DNA from: Luteimonas terrae
Lineage (GTDB): Bacteria > Pseudomonadota > Gammaproteobacteria > Xanthomonadales > Xanthomonadaceae
Direction: 5' to 3'
Assembly (NCBI RefSeq): GCF_004358165.1
Contig: NZ_SMTG01000007.1
Coordinates: 62,001-126,000, forward strand
DNA: 64,000 bases
The notes under the pieces are model-generated. The model ran no database searches and was not told the origin of the DNA. It saw only the letters and a list, made by a program, of their open reading frames with translations. Of the stretch, positions 9,162-17,692 are shown piece by piece; position 1 is the stretch's first letter, and each line of letters begins with the position of its first letter. Both the position numbers and the translations under genes were made by a program.

Positions 9162-11258
9162 ATGCGTCAACTGCTTCTCGCGACCGGCATCGCCGTCGCG
9201 CTGACCGCCTGCGGCGGTCGTACCGAAAACGCCGAAACCGACGCGCAGCCTGCGACTGGCGCTGCGCCGACCACGCTGGCCGACGTCGAACTGATCCCGC
9301 GCGAGGCGCTGTTCGGCAATCCCGAACGCGCCGGCGTCCAGCTCAGTCCGGACGGGCAGTACCTGAGCTGGATCGCGCCGGTCGACGGCACGATGAATGT
9401 CTGGGTGGCGCCGGCCAGCGATCCGTCGGCGGCCAAGGCCGTCACCCAGGACACCGCGCGCGGCATCCGCAGCTACTTCTGGACCTACAAGCCGGGCGTG
9501 TTGTTGTACCTGCGCGACACCGGCGGCGACGAGGACTTCCATCTCTTCGCGGTCGACGTCGTCGCCGGCGGGGAAGCGCGCGACCTGACGCCGTTTCCCA
9601 AGACCACCGCGCAGGTCGTCGGCGTGAGCCATCGCCAGCCGGACACCCTGCTGGTCGGCATGAACGATCGCGATGCACAGTGGCATGACCTCTACAAGGT
9701 CGACCTCGCCAGCGGCGAACGCACCCTGGTCGAGCAGAACACCGACCAGATCGCCGGCTACATTGCCGATGCCGACTATGCGCTGCGCTATGCGTCGCGC
9801 AGCCGCCCGGACGGCGGCATGGATGTCCTGCGTCGCAATGGCGATGCTTGGGAAAAGCAGGACGACATCCCGTTCGAGGACGTGCTGACCACGGCGCTGG
9901 CCGGCCTGACCGAGGACGGCAAGACCCTGTACATGTCGGACTCTCGCGAGCGCAACACCGCTGCGCTGTATGCGATCGACACCGCGACCGGCGACAAGAC
10001 GCTGATCCACCAGGACCCGCGCGCCGATGTCGGCGGCAGCCTCACCGATCCGCGCACGGGCACGGTGCAGGCGGTGTCGGTCAACTATCTGCGCGAGGAA
10101 TGGACGACGCTCGACGACGCGATCAAGGCCGATCTGGCCAAGCTCGAGGCGATCGGTCCGGGCGAAGTCTCGATCAACAGCCGCACGCTCGACGACCAGC
10201 ATTGGCTGGTTGCCTATTCGGCCGCCGAATCGCCGGTGAAGTACTACCGCTACGACCGCGGCGAGGCCGGCGCCGAAGGCACGCTGACCGAGCTGTTCTC
10301 CGGCCGCCCTGCGCTCGACGGCAAGCCGCTGGTGCCGATGTGGCCGCTGGAACTGAAGTCCCGCGACGGCATGACGCTCGTCAGCTATCTCACCCTGCCC
10401 CGGCACGCGGACGCCAACAACGACGGCAAGGCCGATGCCCCGGTGCCGATGGTGCTGCTGGTGCACGGCGGACCGTGGGCCCGTGATGGCTACGGCTACA
10501 GCTCGATGGACCAGTGGCTGGCGAACCGCGGTTACGCAGTGCTGAGCGTGAACTTCCGCGGCTCGACCGGCTTCGGCAAGGACTTCACCAACGCCGGCAA
10601 CGGCGAGTGGGCCGGCAAGATGCACGACGATCTGATCGACGCCGTGCAGTGGGCGGTCGACAGCGGCGTCACCACGTCCGACAAGGTCGCGATCATGGGC
10701 GGCAGTTACGGCGGCTACGCCACGCTGGTCGGCCTGACGTTCACACCGGACACGTTCGCTTGCGGCGTCGACATCGTCGGCCCGGCCAACCTCAACACGC
10801 TGTTGTCGACGGTGCCGCCCTACTGGGCGAGCTTCTACGAGCAGCTGACCAAACGCATGGGCGACCCGCGCACGGAGGCCGGCAAGGCCTGGCTGACCGA
10901 GCGTTCGCCTCTGACCCGTGCCGACGCGATCACCAGGCCGTTGCTGATCGGCCAGGGCGCCAACGACCCGCGCGTGAAGCAGGCCGAGAGCGACCAGATC
11001 GTCGAGGCAATGACCGCCAAGAATATTCCGGTGACCTACGTGCTGTTCCCCGACGAGGGCCATGGCTTCCACCGCCCGGAAAACAACAAGGCGTTCAACG
11101 CGGTGGCCGAAGGCTTCCTCGAAACGTGCTTGGGCGGACGTTCGCAGCCGATCGGCGAGGAGTTCAAGGGGTCGAGCATCACCGTGCCGACGGGCGCGGA
11201 CGGCGTGCCGGGCCTTGCGGATGCGCTGAAGTCGCATACGCAGGACGTGCGCAAATAA
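9162..11258 (+). CDS. S9 family serine peptidase (prolyl oligopeptidase type), lipoprotein
   Basis: A 698-residue exported peptidase. MRQLLLATGIAVALTAC is a lipoprotein signal (Cys17). A beta-propeller-like N-terminal region with repeated WxY/DxxxG segments runs to about residue 400, then an alpha/beta-hydrolase domain. The catalytic triad is S515 in GGSYGGY, D602 in GANDPR and H634 in DEGHGF. Members cleave oligopeptides, often after Pro or Ala; the exact preference is not visible. Probably anchored in the periplasm or outer membrane for peptide scavenging. It is divergent from one small secreted paralogue and convergent with another. Confidence 0.93.
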   Translation: MRQLLLATGIAVALTACGGRTENAETDAQPATGAAPTTLADVELIPREALFGNPERAGVQLSPDGQYLSWIAPVDGTMNVWVAPASDPSAAKAVTQDTARGIRSYFWTYKPGVLLYLRDTGGDEDFHLFAVDVVAGGEARDLTPFPKTTAQVVGVSHRQPDTLLVGMNDRDAQWHDLYKVDLASGERTLVEQNTDQIAGYIADADYALRYASRSRPDGGMDVLRRNGDAWEKQDDIPFEDVLTTALAGLTEDGKTLYMSDSRERNTAALYAIDTATGDKTLIHQDPRADVGGSLTDPRTGTVQAVSVNYLREEWTTLDDAIKADLAKLEAIGPGEVSINSRTLDDQHWLVAYSAAESPVKYYRYDRGEAGAEGTLTELFSGRPALDGKPLVPMWPLELKSRDGMTLVSYLTLPRHADANNDGKADAPVPMVLLVHGGPWARDGYGYSSMDQWLANRGYAVLSVNFRGSTGFGKDFTNAGNGEWAGKMHDDLIDAVQWAVDSGVTTSDKVAIMGGSYGGYATLVGLTFTPDTFACGVDIVGPANLNTLLSTVPPYWASFYEQLTKRMGDPRTEAGKAWLTERSPLTRADAITRPLLIGQGANDPRVKQAESDQIVEAMTAKNIPVTYVLFPDEGHGFHRPENNKAFNAVAEGFLETCLGGRSQPIGEEFKGSSITVPTGADGVPGLADALKSHTQDVRK

Positions 11259-11265
11259 CAACGCC

Positions 11266-11302
11266 CCGGGCGCTGGCGCGCGTGACCGGCGCCGGCGCCC
11301 GG
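11266..11302. terminator. hairpin between convergent S9 peptidase and small secreted gene
   Basis: CCGGGCGC at 11266-11273 pairs with GCGCCCGG at 11295-11302, and inner GGCG/CGCC bases can extend the stem. There is no immediate T-run, so termination is plausible but not certain. Confidence 0.4.
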
Positions 11303-11315
11303 TGGGTGAGCTGGT

Positions 11316-11630
11316 TCAGTTTTTCTCGAAGAACTGACCCGTTGGCCGGGTGTTGTTGCGGATTGCGCCTTGGGTGTCGCCGCGCAGGGTGGCCATTTCC
11401 GAGGCCTTCCTGCAGATCTTCTGGACGCGGTTGCTGCCGATGCTGCGTTCGCGCGTGCAGACGATGCGATCGTTGTCCGGAGAAGCAGGTGCTTCGGCGA
11501 GTGGAGCGGCCGGGGCCGTCGCGATCTCCTGCGGGGCAGGCTTCGGTACATCCGATGCGAGCACATCCGAGCCGAACACCGCGAGGCTCGTGAGCACCAC
11601 CGAGAGAAATACACCGTTCGAACTACGCAT
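11316..11630 (-). CDS. small secreted protein, C-x-RER family, copy 2 (short)
   Basis: A 104-residue protein with a signal peptide (about 1-25) and a Pro/Ala-rich linker (residues 26-52). It then has RIVCTRERSIGSNRVQKIC, matching the Cys-RER-Gly-Cys element of the copies at 8510-8995 and 11826-12275. It lacks the QDRV/RQIELFN helical block, so it is either a truncated paralogue or the minimal form. The ATG at 11630 was chosen over 11645 because CAGGAG lies 5-10 bp upstream. Function unknown; extracytoplasmic location inferred from the signal. Confidence 0.7.
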   Translation of the reverse strand: MRSSNGVFLSVVLTSLAVFGSDVLASDVPKPAPQEIATAPAAPLAEAPASPDNDRIVCTRERSIGSNRVQKICRKASEMATLRGDTQGAIRNNTRPTGQFFEKN

Positions 11631-11825
11631 TGCCTGCTCCTGCATGAAAGGGCGTCCAGAGCCGCAGGGTAGAAGATCCAGCCGCTTTTTCGATAGTCGG
11701 GATCTGGCGTTTGGGCGGCATTTCGCGCTTCACTCCGCGATCCCGGCGGATGCCCACCGTCACAGGCGAGGAGCGCCGTATTCAGATTATCGCCGCGACT
11801 ATAGCGCTGATATTCCATTCTCCCG

Positions 11826-12275
11826 CTACCGCTGACCAGCACGCCTCCAGACCCGCTGATAGGTCTGATTCTGCGCATGGAGTCCGCGTGCGGTGGCACA
11901 ACGCGTCTCGAGCTGCAGCTTCCCGACCGGCCGTTCACGCCAACATTCCAGGCGGCCGCCCGGATCGTTATTGACGAGTGCGGAGATCGACTCCAACGCA
12001 TTGAACAATTCGATCTGACGTCGCTCGGAAAGATCCCGTGTGCTGTCCACCCCGCCGAGCAGCCCGGCGACACGATCCTGAAGCTTCAGAAGCTCCAGCC
12101 GGGAAGCCTCGTCGAGACGGCCGTAACGAGGCGATCCTGAGAGAACTTCTCCACGGATCTCGGCCTGCTGTGCCCGGATCGCACTCGCGTCGTGATGAGA
12201 CGGTGTCCTGTCGGCTGCGCTGGCGCCGGAAGCCAGCAGAACGAGAAACAGCGGTAAGGCGATCTTCTTCCACAT
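11826..12275 (-). CDS. small secreted protein, C-x-RER family, copy 3
   Basis: A 149-residue protein with a clear signal peptide (MWKKIALPLFLVLLASGASA). The mature part has AIRAQQAEIR, LLKLQDRVAGLL, SERRQIELFNALESISAL and LECWRERPVGKLQLETRC, aligning with copy 1 throughout. The ATG at 12275 is preceded by an AGGTGA site; the upstream in-frame ATG at 12326 would destroy the signal peptide. It lies 88 bp downstream of aceA on the same strand, so read-through from the glyoxylate operon is possible. Function unknown. Confidence 0.75.
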   Translation of the reverse strand: MWKKIALPLFLVLLASGASAADRTPSHHDASAIRAQQAEIRGEVLSGSPRYGRLDEASRLELLKLQDRVAGLLGGVDSTRDLSERRQIELFNALESISALVNNDPGGRLECWRERPVGKLQLETRCATARGLHAQNQTYQRVWRRAGQR

Positions 12276-12363
12276 GGCACTCACCTGGAGGGCGGTTTTC
12301 GCAGCGTAAACCGATTCATGCACCACGACGAGCGGCTCCCGCCAGAGCCCGGAGCCGTCGACG

Positions 12364-13695
<1,332 letters not shown>

Positions 13696-13769
13696 GGCGG
13701 AACTCCTACGAAGGCGGATGCGGAATCGGAATGTGAGGAAGCGGCCAAGGCCGCGCCCACGGCACTGGG

Positions 13770-15389
13770 TCAGTCGAGGCGCGCGTACGCCGGCTGCGTG
13801 AGAAAGTCCTCGAGCGTCTTGCGATGCGTCAGGTCTTCCAGCAGCGCAATGGCTTCGGGCACACGCGCCGCGCCCGGGATGTCCTGTCCGGTGAGCTTCG
13901 AGGGCAGCGACAACAGCACACGGTCGAGCAGGGCCTCGTCGATCGCGGTGCCGTCGTCGAGATGCAGCGGCGCGTGGCCGTCGTCGGCGAAGTGGATCCA
14001 CTGCCACAGCTGCGCACGCGCGATCTCGGCGGTCGCGGCGTCTTCCATCATGTGGTGGATCGGCACGCAGCCGTTGCCGTCGAGCCAGGCGGCGAGATAA
14101 CGCACGCAGACTTCGACATTGCCGTCGAATCCGGCGCGCGTGATCGTGCCGATCGACGGTGCGATCAAATCGTCGCGGTCGACCAGCACGTCGTCGCGCG
14201 TCATCGCGTGCTGGTGCGGGCCGCGCATGCGTTCGTCGAAGATCTGCTTCGCCAGCGGGATCAGCGCCGGATGCGCGACCCAGGTGCCGTCGTGCCCGGC
14301 CGTGACTTCGCGCAGCTTGTCGGCGCGCACGCGCGCCATCGCTGCATCGTTGGCCGCAGCGTCGCCGGCGATCGGAATCTGCGCCGCCATGCCGCCCATC
14401 GCGTGCGCGCCGCGGCGGTGGCATGTCTGCACCAGCAGTTCCGAGTAAGCCTTGAGGAAGGGCTGCGTCATCGTGACCTGCGCACGTTCGGGCAACACAC
14501 GATCGCGATGGCGCTGGAAGGTCTTGAGATAGGAAAAGATGTAATCCCACCGCCCGCAGTTGAGGCCGGCGATGCGGTCCTTCAGCGCGTGCAGGATCTC
14601 GTCCATCTCGAACACCGCCGGCAGCGTCTCGATCAGCACGGTCACGCGGATCTGCCCGGCCGGCAGGCCCAGCGCGCGTTCGATGTGGGCCAGCACGTCG
14701 TTCCACAGCTGCGCCTCTTCCATCGACTGCAGCTTGGGGATGTATAAGTAGGGGCCGCTGTCCCTGGCCGCCAGCGCATGCGCGTTGTGGAACGCGAACA
14801 GGCCGGCGTCGAACAGCGCGGCCGACATCGCTTCGCCGTCGATGCGCACATGCTTCTCGTCGAGATGCCAGCCGCGCGGCCGCACGATCAGCACCGCGCG
14901 CTGGTCCTCGGGCTTGAGGGCGTAGCGCTTGCCGGCCGGCGATGTGAATTCCAGCGTGCCTTTGATGGCCTCGCGCAGCGCGCGCTGGCCGGTCAGCAGG
15001 TTGTCCCAAGTCGGCGAGGTGGAATCCTCGAAGTCGGCCATGTAGCAGTTGGCGCCGGAGTTCAGCGCGTTGATGACCATCTTCGGATCGACCGGGCCGG
15101 TGATCTCGACCCGGCGGTCGCGCAGCGCGACCGGCAGCGGCGCGACGCGCCACTCGGAATCGCGGATGCCGCGGGTATCGGTCCGGAAGTCCGGCAACGC
15201 GCCGGCATCGAACGCGGCCTGACGGGTGCGGCGTTCGGCCAGCAGGACCTGGCGTCGGGACTCGAAGCCGGCATGGAGCTCGCCGAGGAGGGCCAGCGAT
15301 GCCGGATCGAACAGGTCGGCCGGTGCATCGGCCGGCACGGTCGCGGTGGGGCCGGAGATGAGCGGGAACGGCTTGATGACGGCATTCAC
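13770..15389 (-). CDS. aceB: malate synthase A
   Basis: Condenses glyoxylate and acetyl-CoA to malate, completing the glyoxylate shunt. It has 539 residues from the proposed GTG at 15389, which has AAAGGA 8 bp upstream; a TTG at 15413 is an alternative start. The active-site Arg lies in VRPRGWHL (about 169-176), with the metal/acyl-binding region [16 protein letters not shown] and the catalytic Asp in HHMMEDAAT. First gene of the aceB-aceA operon, divergent from a LysR regulator that probably controls it. Confidence 0.96.
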   Translation of the reverse strand: MNAVIKPFPLISGPTATVPADAPADLFDPASLALLGELHAGFESRRQVLLAERRTRQAAFDAGALPDFRTDTRGIRDSEWRVAPLPVALRDRRVEITGPVDPKMVINALNSGANCYMADFEDSTSPTWDNLLTGQRALREAIKGTLEFTSPAGKRYALKPEDQRAVLIVRPRGWHLDEKHVRIDGEAMSAALFDAGLFAFHNAHALAARDSGPYLYIPKLQSMEEAQLWNDVLAHIERALGLPAGQIRVTVLIETLPAVFEMDEILHALKDRIAGLNCGRWDYIFSYLKTFQRHRDRVLPERAQVTMTQPFLKAYSELLVQTCHRRGAHAMGGMAAQIPIAGDAAANDAAMARVRADKLREVTAGHDGTWVAHPALIPLAKQIFDERMRGPHQHAMTRDDVLVDRDDLIAPSIGTITRAGFDGNVEVCVRYLAAWLDGNGCVPIHHMMEDAATAEIARAQLWQWIHFADDGHAPLHLDDGTAIDEALLDRVLLSLPSKLTGQDIPGAARVPEAIALLEDLTHRKTLEDFLTQPAYARLD

Positions 15390-15456
15390 GGCAGCGGTCC
15401 TTTGGATCTGCAACGCGGTTTTGCGGTGCAGCAGACCGTCCTCCGATAGGGATTAT

Positions 15457-15477
15457 TTGACAAACGAGTTCTGTCAA
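15457..15477. promoter_or_regulatory. dyad TTGACA-N9-TGTCAA between aceB and lysR
   Basis: A perfect 6-bp inverted repeat with a 9-bp spacer lies in the divergent intergenic region. Each arm is also a consensus -35 hexamer, one per strand, so it may hold back-to-back promoters as well as the binding site for the LysR protein. A TAACAT at 15482-15487 is a possible rightward -10, but the 19-bp spacing is long. Confidence 0.5.
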
Positions 15478-15500
15478 TGCCTAACATCAGCTGGGCTTAT

Positions 15501-16481
15501 ATGAGCGAGCCTATGTCCTCCAAGTCCCCGTCGGAGCTGCGGTTTCCGTACAAGAGCGATCGCCTCAAACCCCTGCGTGCGTTCTGCCAGACGACCCGGC
15601 TGGGTTCAGTCTCACGGGCGGCCGAGGCGCTGTACGTCAGTCAGCCGGCGATCTCGCTGCAGCTGCAGGCGCTCGAACGGGAGCTCGGCGTCAAGCTGCT
15701 CGAGCGCAGCGGCCGCCGCCTGGTGCCGACCCGCGAGGGCGAAGTGCTCTACGCACTGGCGATGCCGCTGGTCGAAGGCATCGACGGCCTGCCGGCGGCC
15801 TTCCGGCGCGAGGTCGGCGGGCTGGATGCCGGCGAGCTGACGGTCGCCGCCAACAGCTCGACGATCCTCTACCTGCTGCCGCGCATCGTCGATCTGTTCC
15901 GCCGCCAGCATCCGGACGTGCGCCTGACCCTGCAGGACGCGATCACCGCCGACGGCACCGACCTGCTGCGCAACGATGCGGTGGACCTCGTCGTCGGCTC
16001 GATGGTCGATGTGCCGGCCGACCTCAGCTATGCACCGGTCTACCGCTTCGACCCCATCCTGCTGACTCCGCCCGACCACGCGCTCGCCCGCGCGAAACGG
16101 CTCACGCTGGAAGAGATCGGCCGCTACGGTCTGATCCTGCCGCCGAAGCGCCAGATCACCTACCGCCTCGTCGACCAGGTGTTCCAGCAGGCCCGCGTGC
16201 CCTACACCGTGGCGCTGGAAGTCGGCGGCTGGGAGGTCATCAAGCAGTACGTGGCGATGGGCATGGGCATCTCGATCGTCAGCTCGATCTGCCTCGACGA
16301 CAGCGATGGCGAACGCCTGGCGACGCGCCCGGTGACCGACTGGTTTCCCGCCCGCAGCTACGGCGTGGTGGTGCGCAAGGGCAAGGTGCTGTCGCCGCAG
16401 GCGCGGGCCTTCATCGAACTGATCCGACCGGACCTGTTCGTGCGCCGCGACCACGAGGATGCGGGGCATTCGGAGCGCTGA
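15501..16481 (+). CDS. LysR-family transcriptional regulator, probable glyoxylate-shunt regulator
   Basis: A 326-residue DNA-binding protein. The winged helix-turn-helix spans about residues 24-85 (GSVSRAAEALYVSQPAISLQ), followed by the periplasmic-binding-like effector domain (LTVAANSSTILYLLPRIV onward). The last part (GGWEVIKQYVAMGMGISIV) resembles CysB/Cbl-type members. I chose the ATG at 15501 because the upstream ATG at 15477 overlaps the dyad; 15513 is another option. Its divergent placement next to aceBA suggests control of acetate or fatty-acid growth genes. The effector is unknown. Confidence 0.9.
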   Translation: MSEPMSSKSPSELRFPYKSDRLKPLRAFCQTTRLGSVSRAAEALYVSQPAISLQLQALERELGVKLLERSGRRLVPTREGEVLYALAMPLVEGIDGLPAAFRREVGGLDAGELTVAANSSTILYLLPRIVDLFRRQHPDVRLTLQDAITADGTDLLRNDAVDLVVGSMVDVPADLSYAPVYRFDPILLTPPDHALARAKRLTLEEIGRYGLILPPKRQITYRLVDQVFQQARVPYTVALEVGGWEVIKQYVAMGMGISIVSSICLDDSDGERLATRPVTDWFPARSYGVVVRKGKVLSPQARAFIELIRPDLFVRRDHEDAGHSER

Positions 16482-16490
16482 CGACAGGAA

Positions 16491-16706
16491 CTGAGCCTGT
16501 TCAACGTCCGTCGCGAGCGCAGGCAGATGGCGCGCGGCGGCGCGCAGAAAGCGCAGCGTACGTGCAGGTACGTGAGCATTGGTGGCCGCGAGCGGCCACC
16601 CTTCGGGCCAGCGACAAGCGCTGTCAGGTGCCGCTCTGCGGCGGCACCTTCGAGCACCGCACGCGCGCCAGCTGGCAAGCGCAGCAGGACTTTGAACAGG
16701 CGCTCA
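16491..16706. mobile_element. MITE-like element with terminal inverted repeats and internal hairpins
   Basis: GCCTGTTCAACGTCC (16495-16509) and the reverse complement of the right end, GCCTGTTCAAAGTCC, match at 14 of 15 positions; the outer CTGA also recurs on both sides. Inside are two perfect stem-loops: GGTGGCCG-cgag-CGGCCACC (16581-16600) and GGTGCCGC-6nt-GCGGCACC (16627-16648). There is no coding capacity. It fills the gap between the convergent LysR and ligase genes, and its right end overlaps the ligase stop codon. A miniature transposable or REP-type repeat is inferred; no second copy was spotted in the window. Confidence 0.6.
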
Positions 16707-17564
16707 GGGTGGCATCTCGTCGCGCACCCGCAGGAATCGTGCAAAGCGCGGCAGACCGGTCGAAGTCAGCCCGTTGTAGCGGTAGGTCACCCAGCTGCCC
16801 GGCGGCGGCGGATCGGCGCGTTGCGCATCGCTGAAGCCGCTGCCGATGCGGAATTGCCGGCCGTCGTGGTGCTCGACGATCAGCGCGCCCAGCATGCCGG
16901 TGTACTTGCCGTTCCCCGGCGCATGCGCGACGACCCGCGCCTCGGCATCGTCATGCGGCTTGAGCTTGAACAACGCGTTGCTGCGACCGACGCCATAGCG
17001 CGCATCGGCGTGGTGCAGCATCAGGCCTTCGCCGCCCGCCGCGACGACCGCAGCCAGCCGCGCATCCAGTGACGCGCGCGTGGCGACACGCGTCTGTTCG
17101 ACCATCCGCAGCTGCGCGTGGCCGGCACGCGCCACCAATGCATGCATCGCCTCGACGCGCTCGCCGAACGTGCCCGGATGTGTGGGCAGGTCGAACACCA
17201 TGAAGCGCACCTCGGCCCATGCAGCGGCGTCAGCCCGCGTACTGCGCACGATGCCGCTGACGCGATCGAACTGCCCGCGTGCGATCCACAGCTCGCCGTC
17301 CATCGGCGTGCCCGGCCAGCCCGCGGTGAACTCCGCCGGCGCGACGATGCGATAGCCCCCGCGGGTCCACAGCGCGCGTCCGTCCCAGCGCGCACGCACA
17401 CCGTCGTATTTCTCGCTGACGTAGTAGGCCGGCACGTCGATCCGCGTACTGCCGAGATCACGGGCCAGCATCAGGGCGGGCGGTGCCGAAATCGCCGGCG
17501 GTGCAACAGGGAGGCACAGCAGCAGACCCAGCAACCACGCGATCGCGGAGAAGCGGACTGGCAT
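16704..17564 (-). CDS. ligE: secreted ATP-dependent DNA ligase, LigE type
   Basis: A 286-residue minimal ligase with an N-terminal signal peptide (about 1-26). Nucleotidyltransferase motifs are intact: motif I EKYDGVR (adenylated Lys52), RGGYRI, MDGELW, FMVFDLP, EGLMLH, and motif V LFKLKPHDDAEARV. A short OB-fold follows, with no extra domains. Lig E enzymes of other proteobacteria are periplasmic nick-sealing ligases proposed to act on DNA during uptake. It follows algC by 128 bp on the same strand but probably has its own control, since a hairpin lies between. Its stop lies in a MITE-like repeat. Confidence 0.9.
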   Translation of the reverse strand: MPVRFSAIAWLLGLLLCLPVAPPAISAPPALMLARDLGSTRIDVPAYYVSEKYDGVRARWDGRALWTRGGYRIVAPAEFTAGWPGTPMDGELWIARGQFDRVSGIVRSTRADAAAWAEVRFMVFDLPTHPGTFGERVEAMHALVARAGHAQLRMVEQTRVATRASLDARLAAVVAAGGEGLMLHHADARYGVGRSNALFKLKPHDDAEARVVAHAPGNGKYTGMLGALIVEHHDGRQFRIGSGFSDAQRADPPPPGSWVTYRYNGLTSTGLPRFARFLRVRDEMPP

Positions 17565-17663
17565 CGGCAGACTCCGGCGAGCACGAGGCAGGCCAGCGTG
17601 CGTCGACTATGCAGACCGGCACGATCACTTCATCACGGGCCCCTGTGTCGGCGGGTGCCGTAA

Positions 17664-17688
17664 CGCCACATCGGAATCCGATGCGGCG
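17664..17688 (-). terminator. hairpin downstream of algC
   Basis: CGCC-a-CATCGG-aat-CCGATG-c-GGCG gives a near-perfect stem with one mismatch starting 5 bp after the algC stop. There is no T-run, so it may be an attenuating or RNA-stabilising structure. Confidence 0.4.
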
Positions 17689-17692
17689 CCAC

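Noticed and set aside
9144-11261. 705-codon frame antisense to the S9 peptidase
   Set aside because: No domains; the sense strand has an intact catalytic triad.
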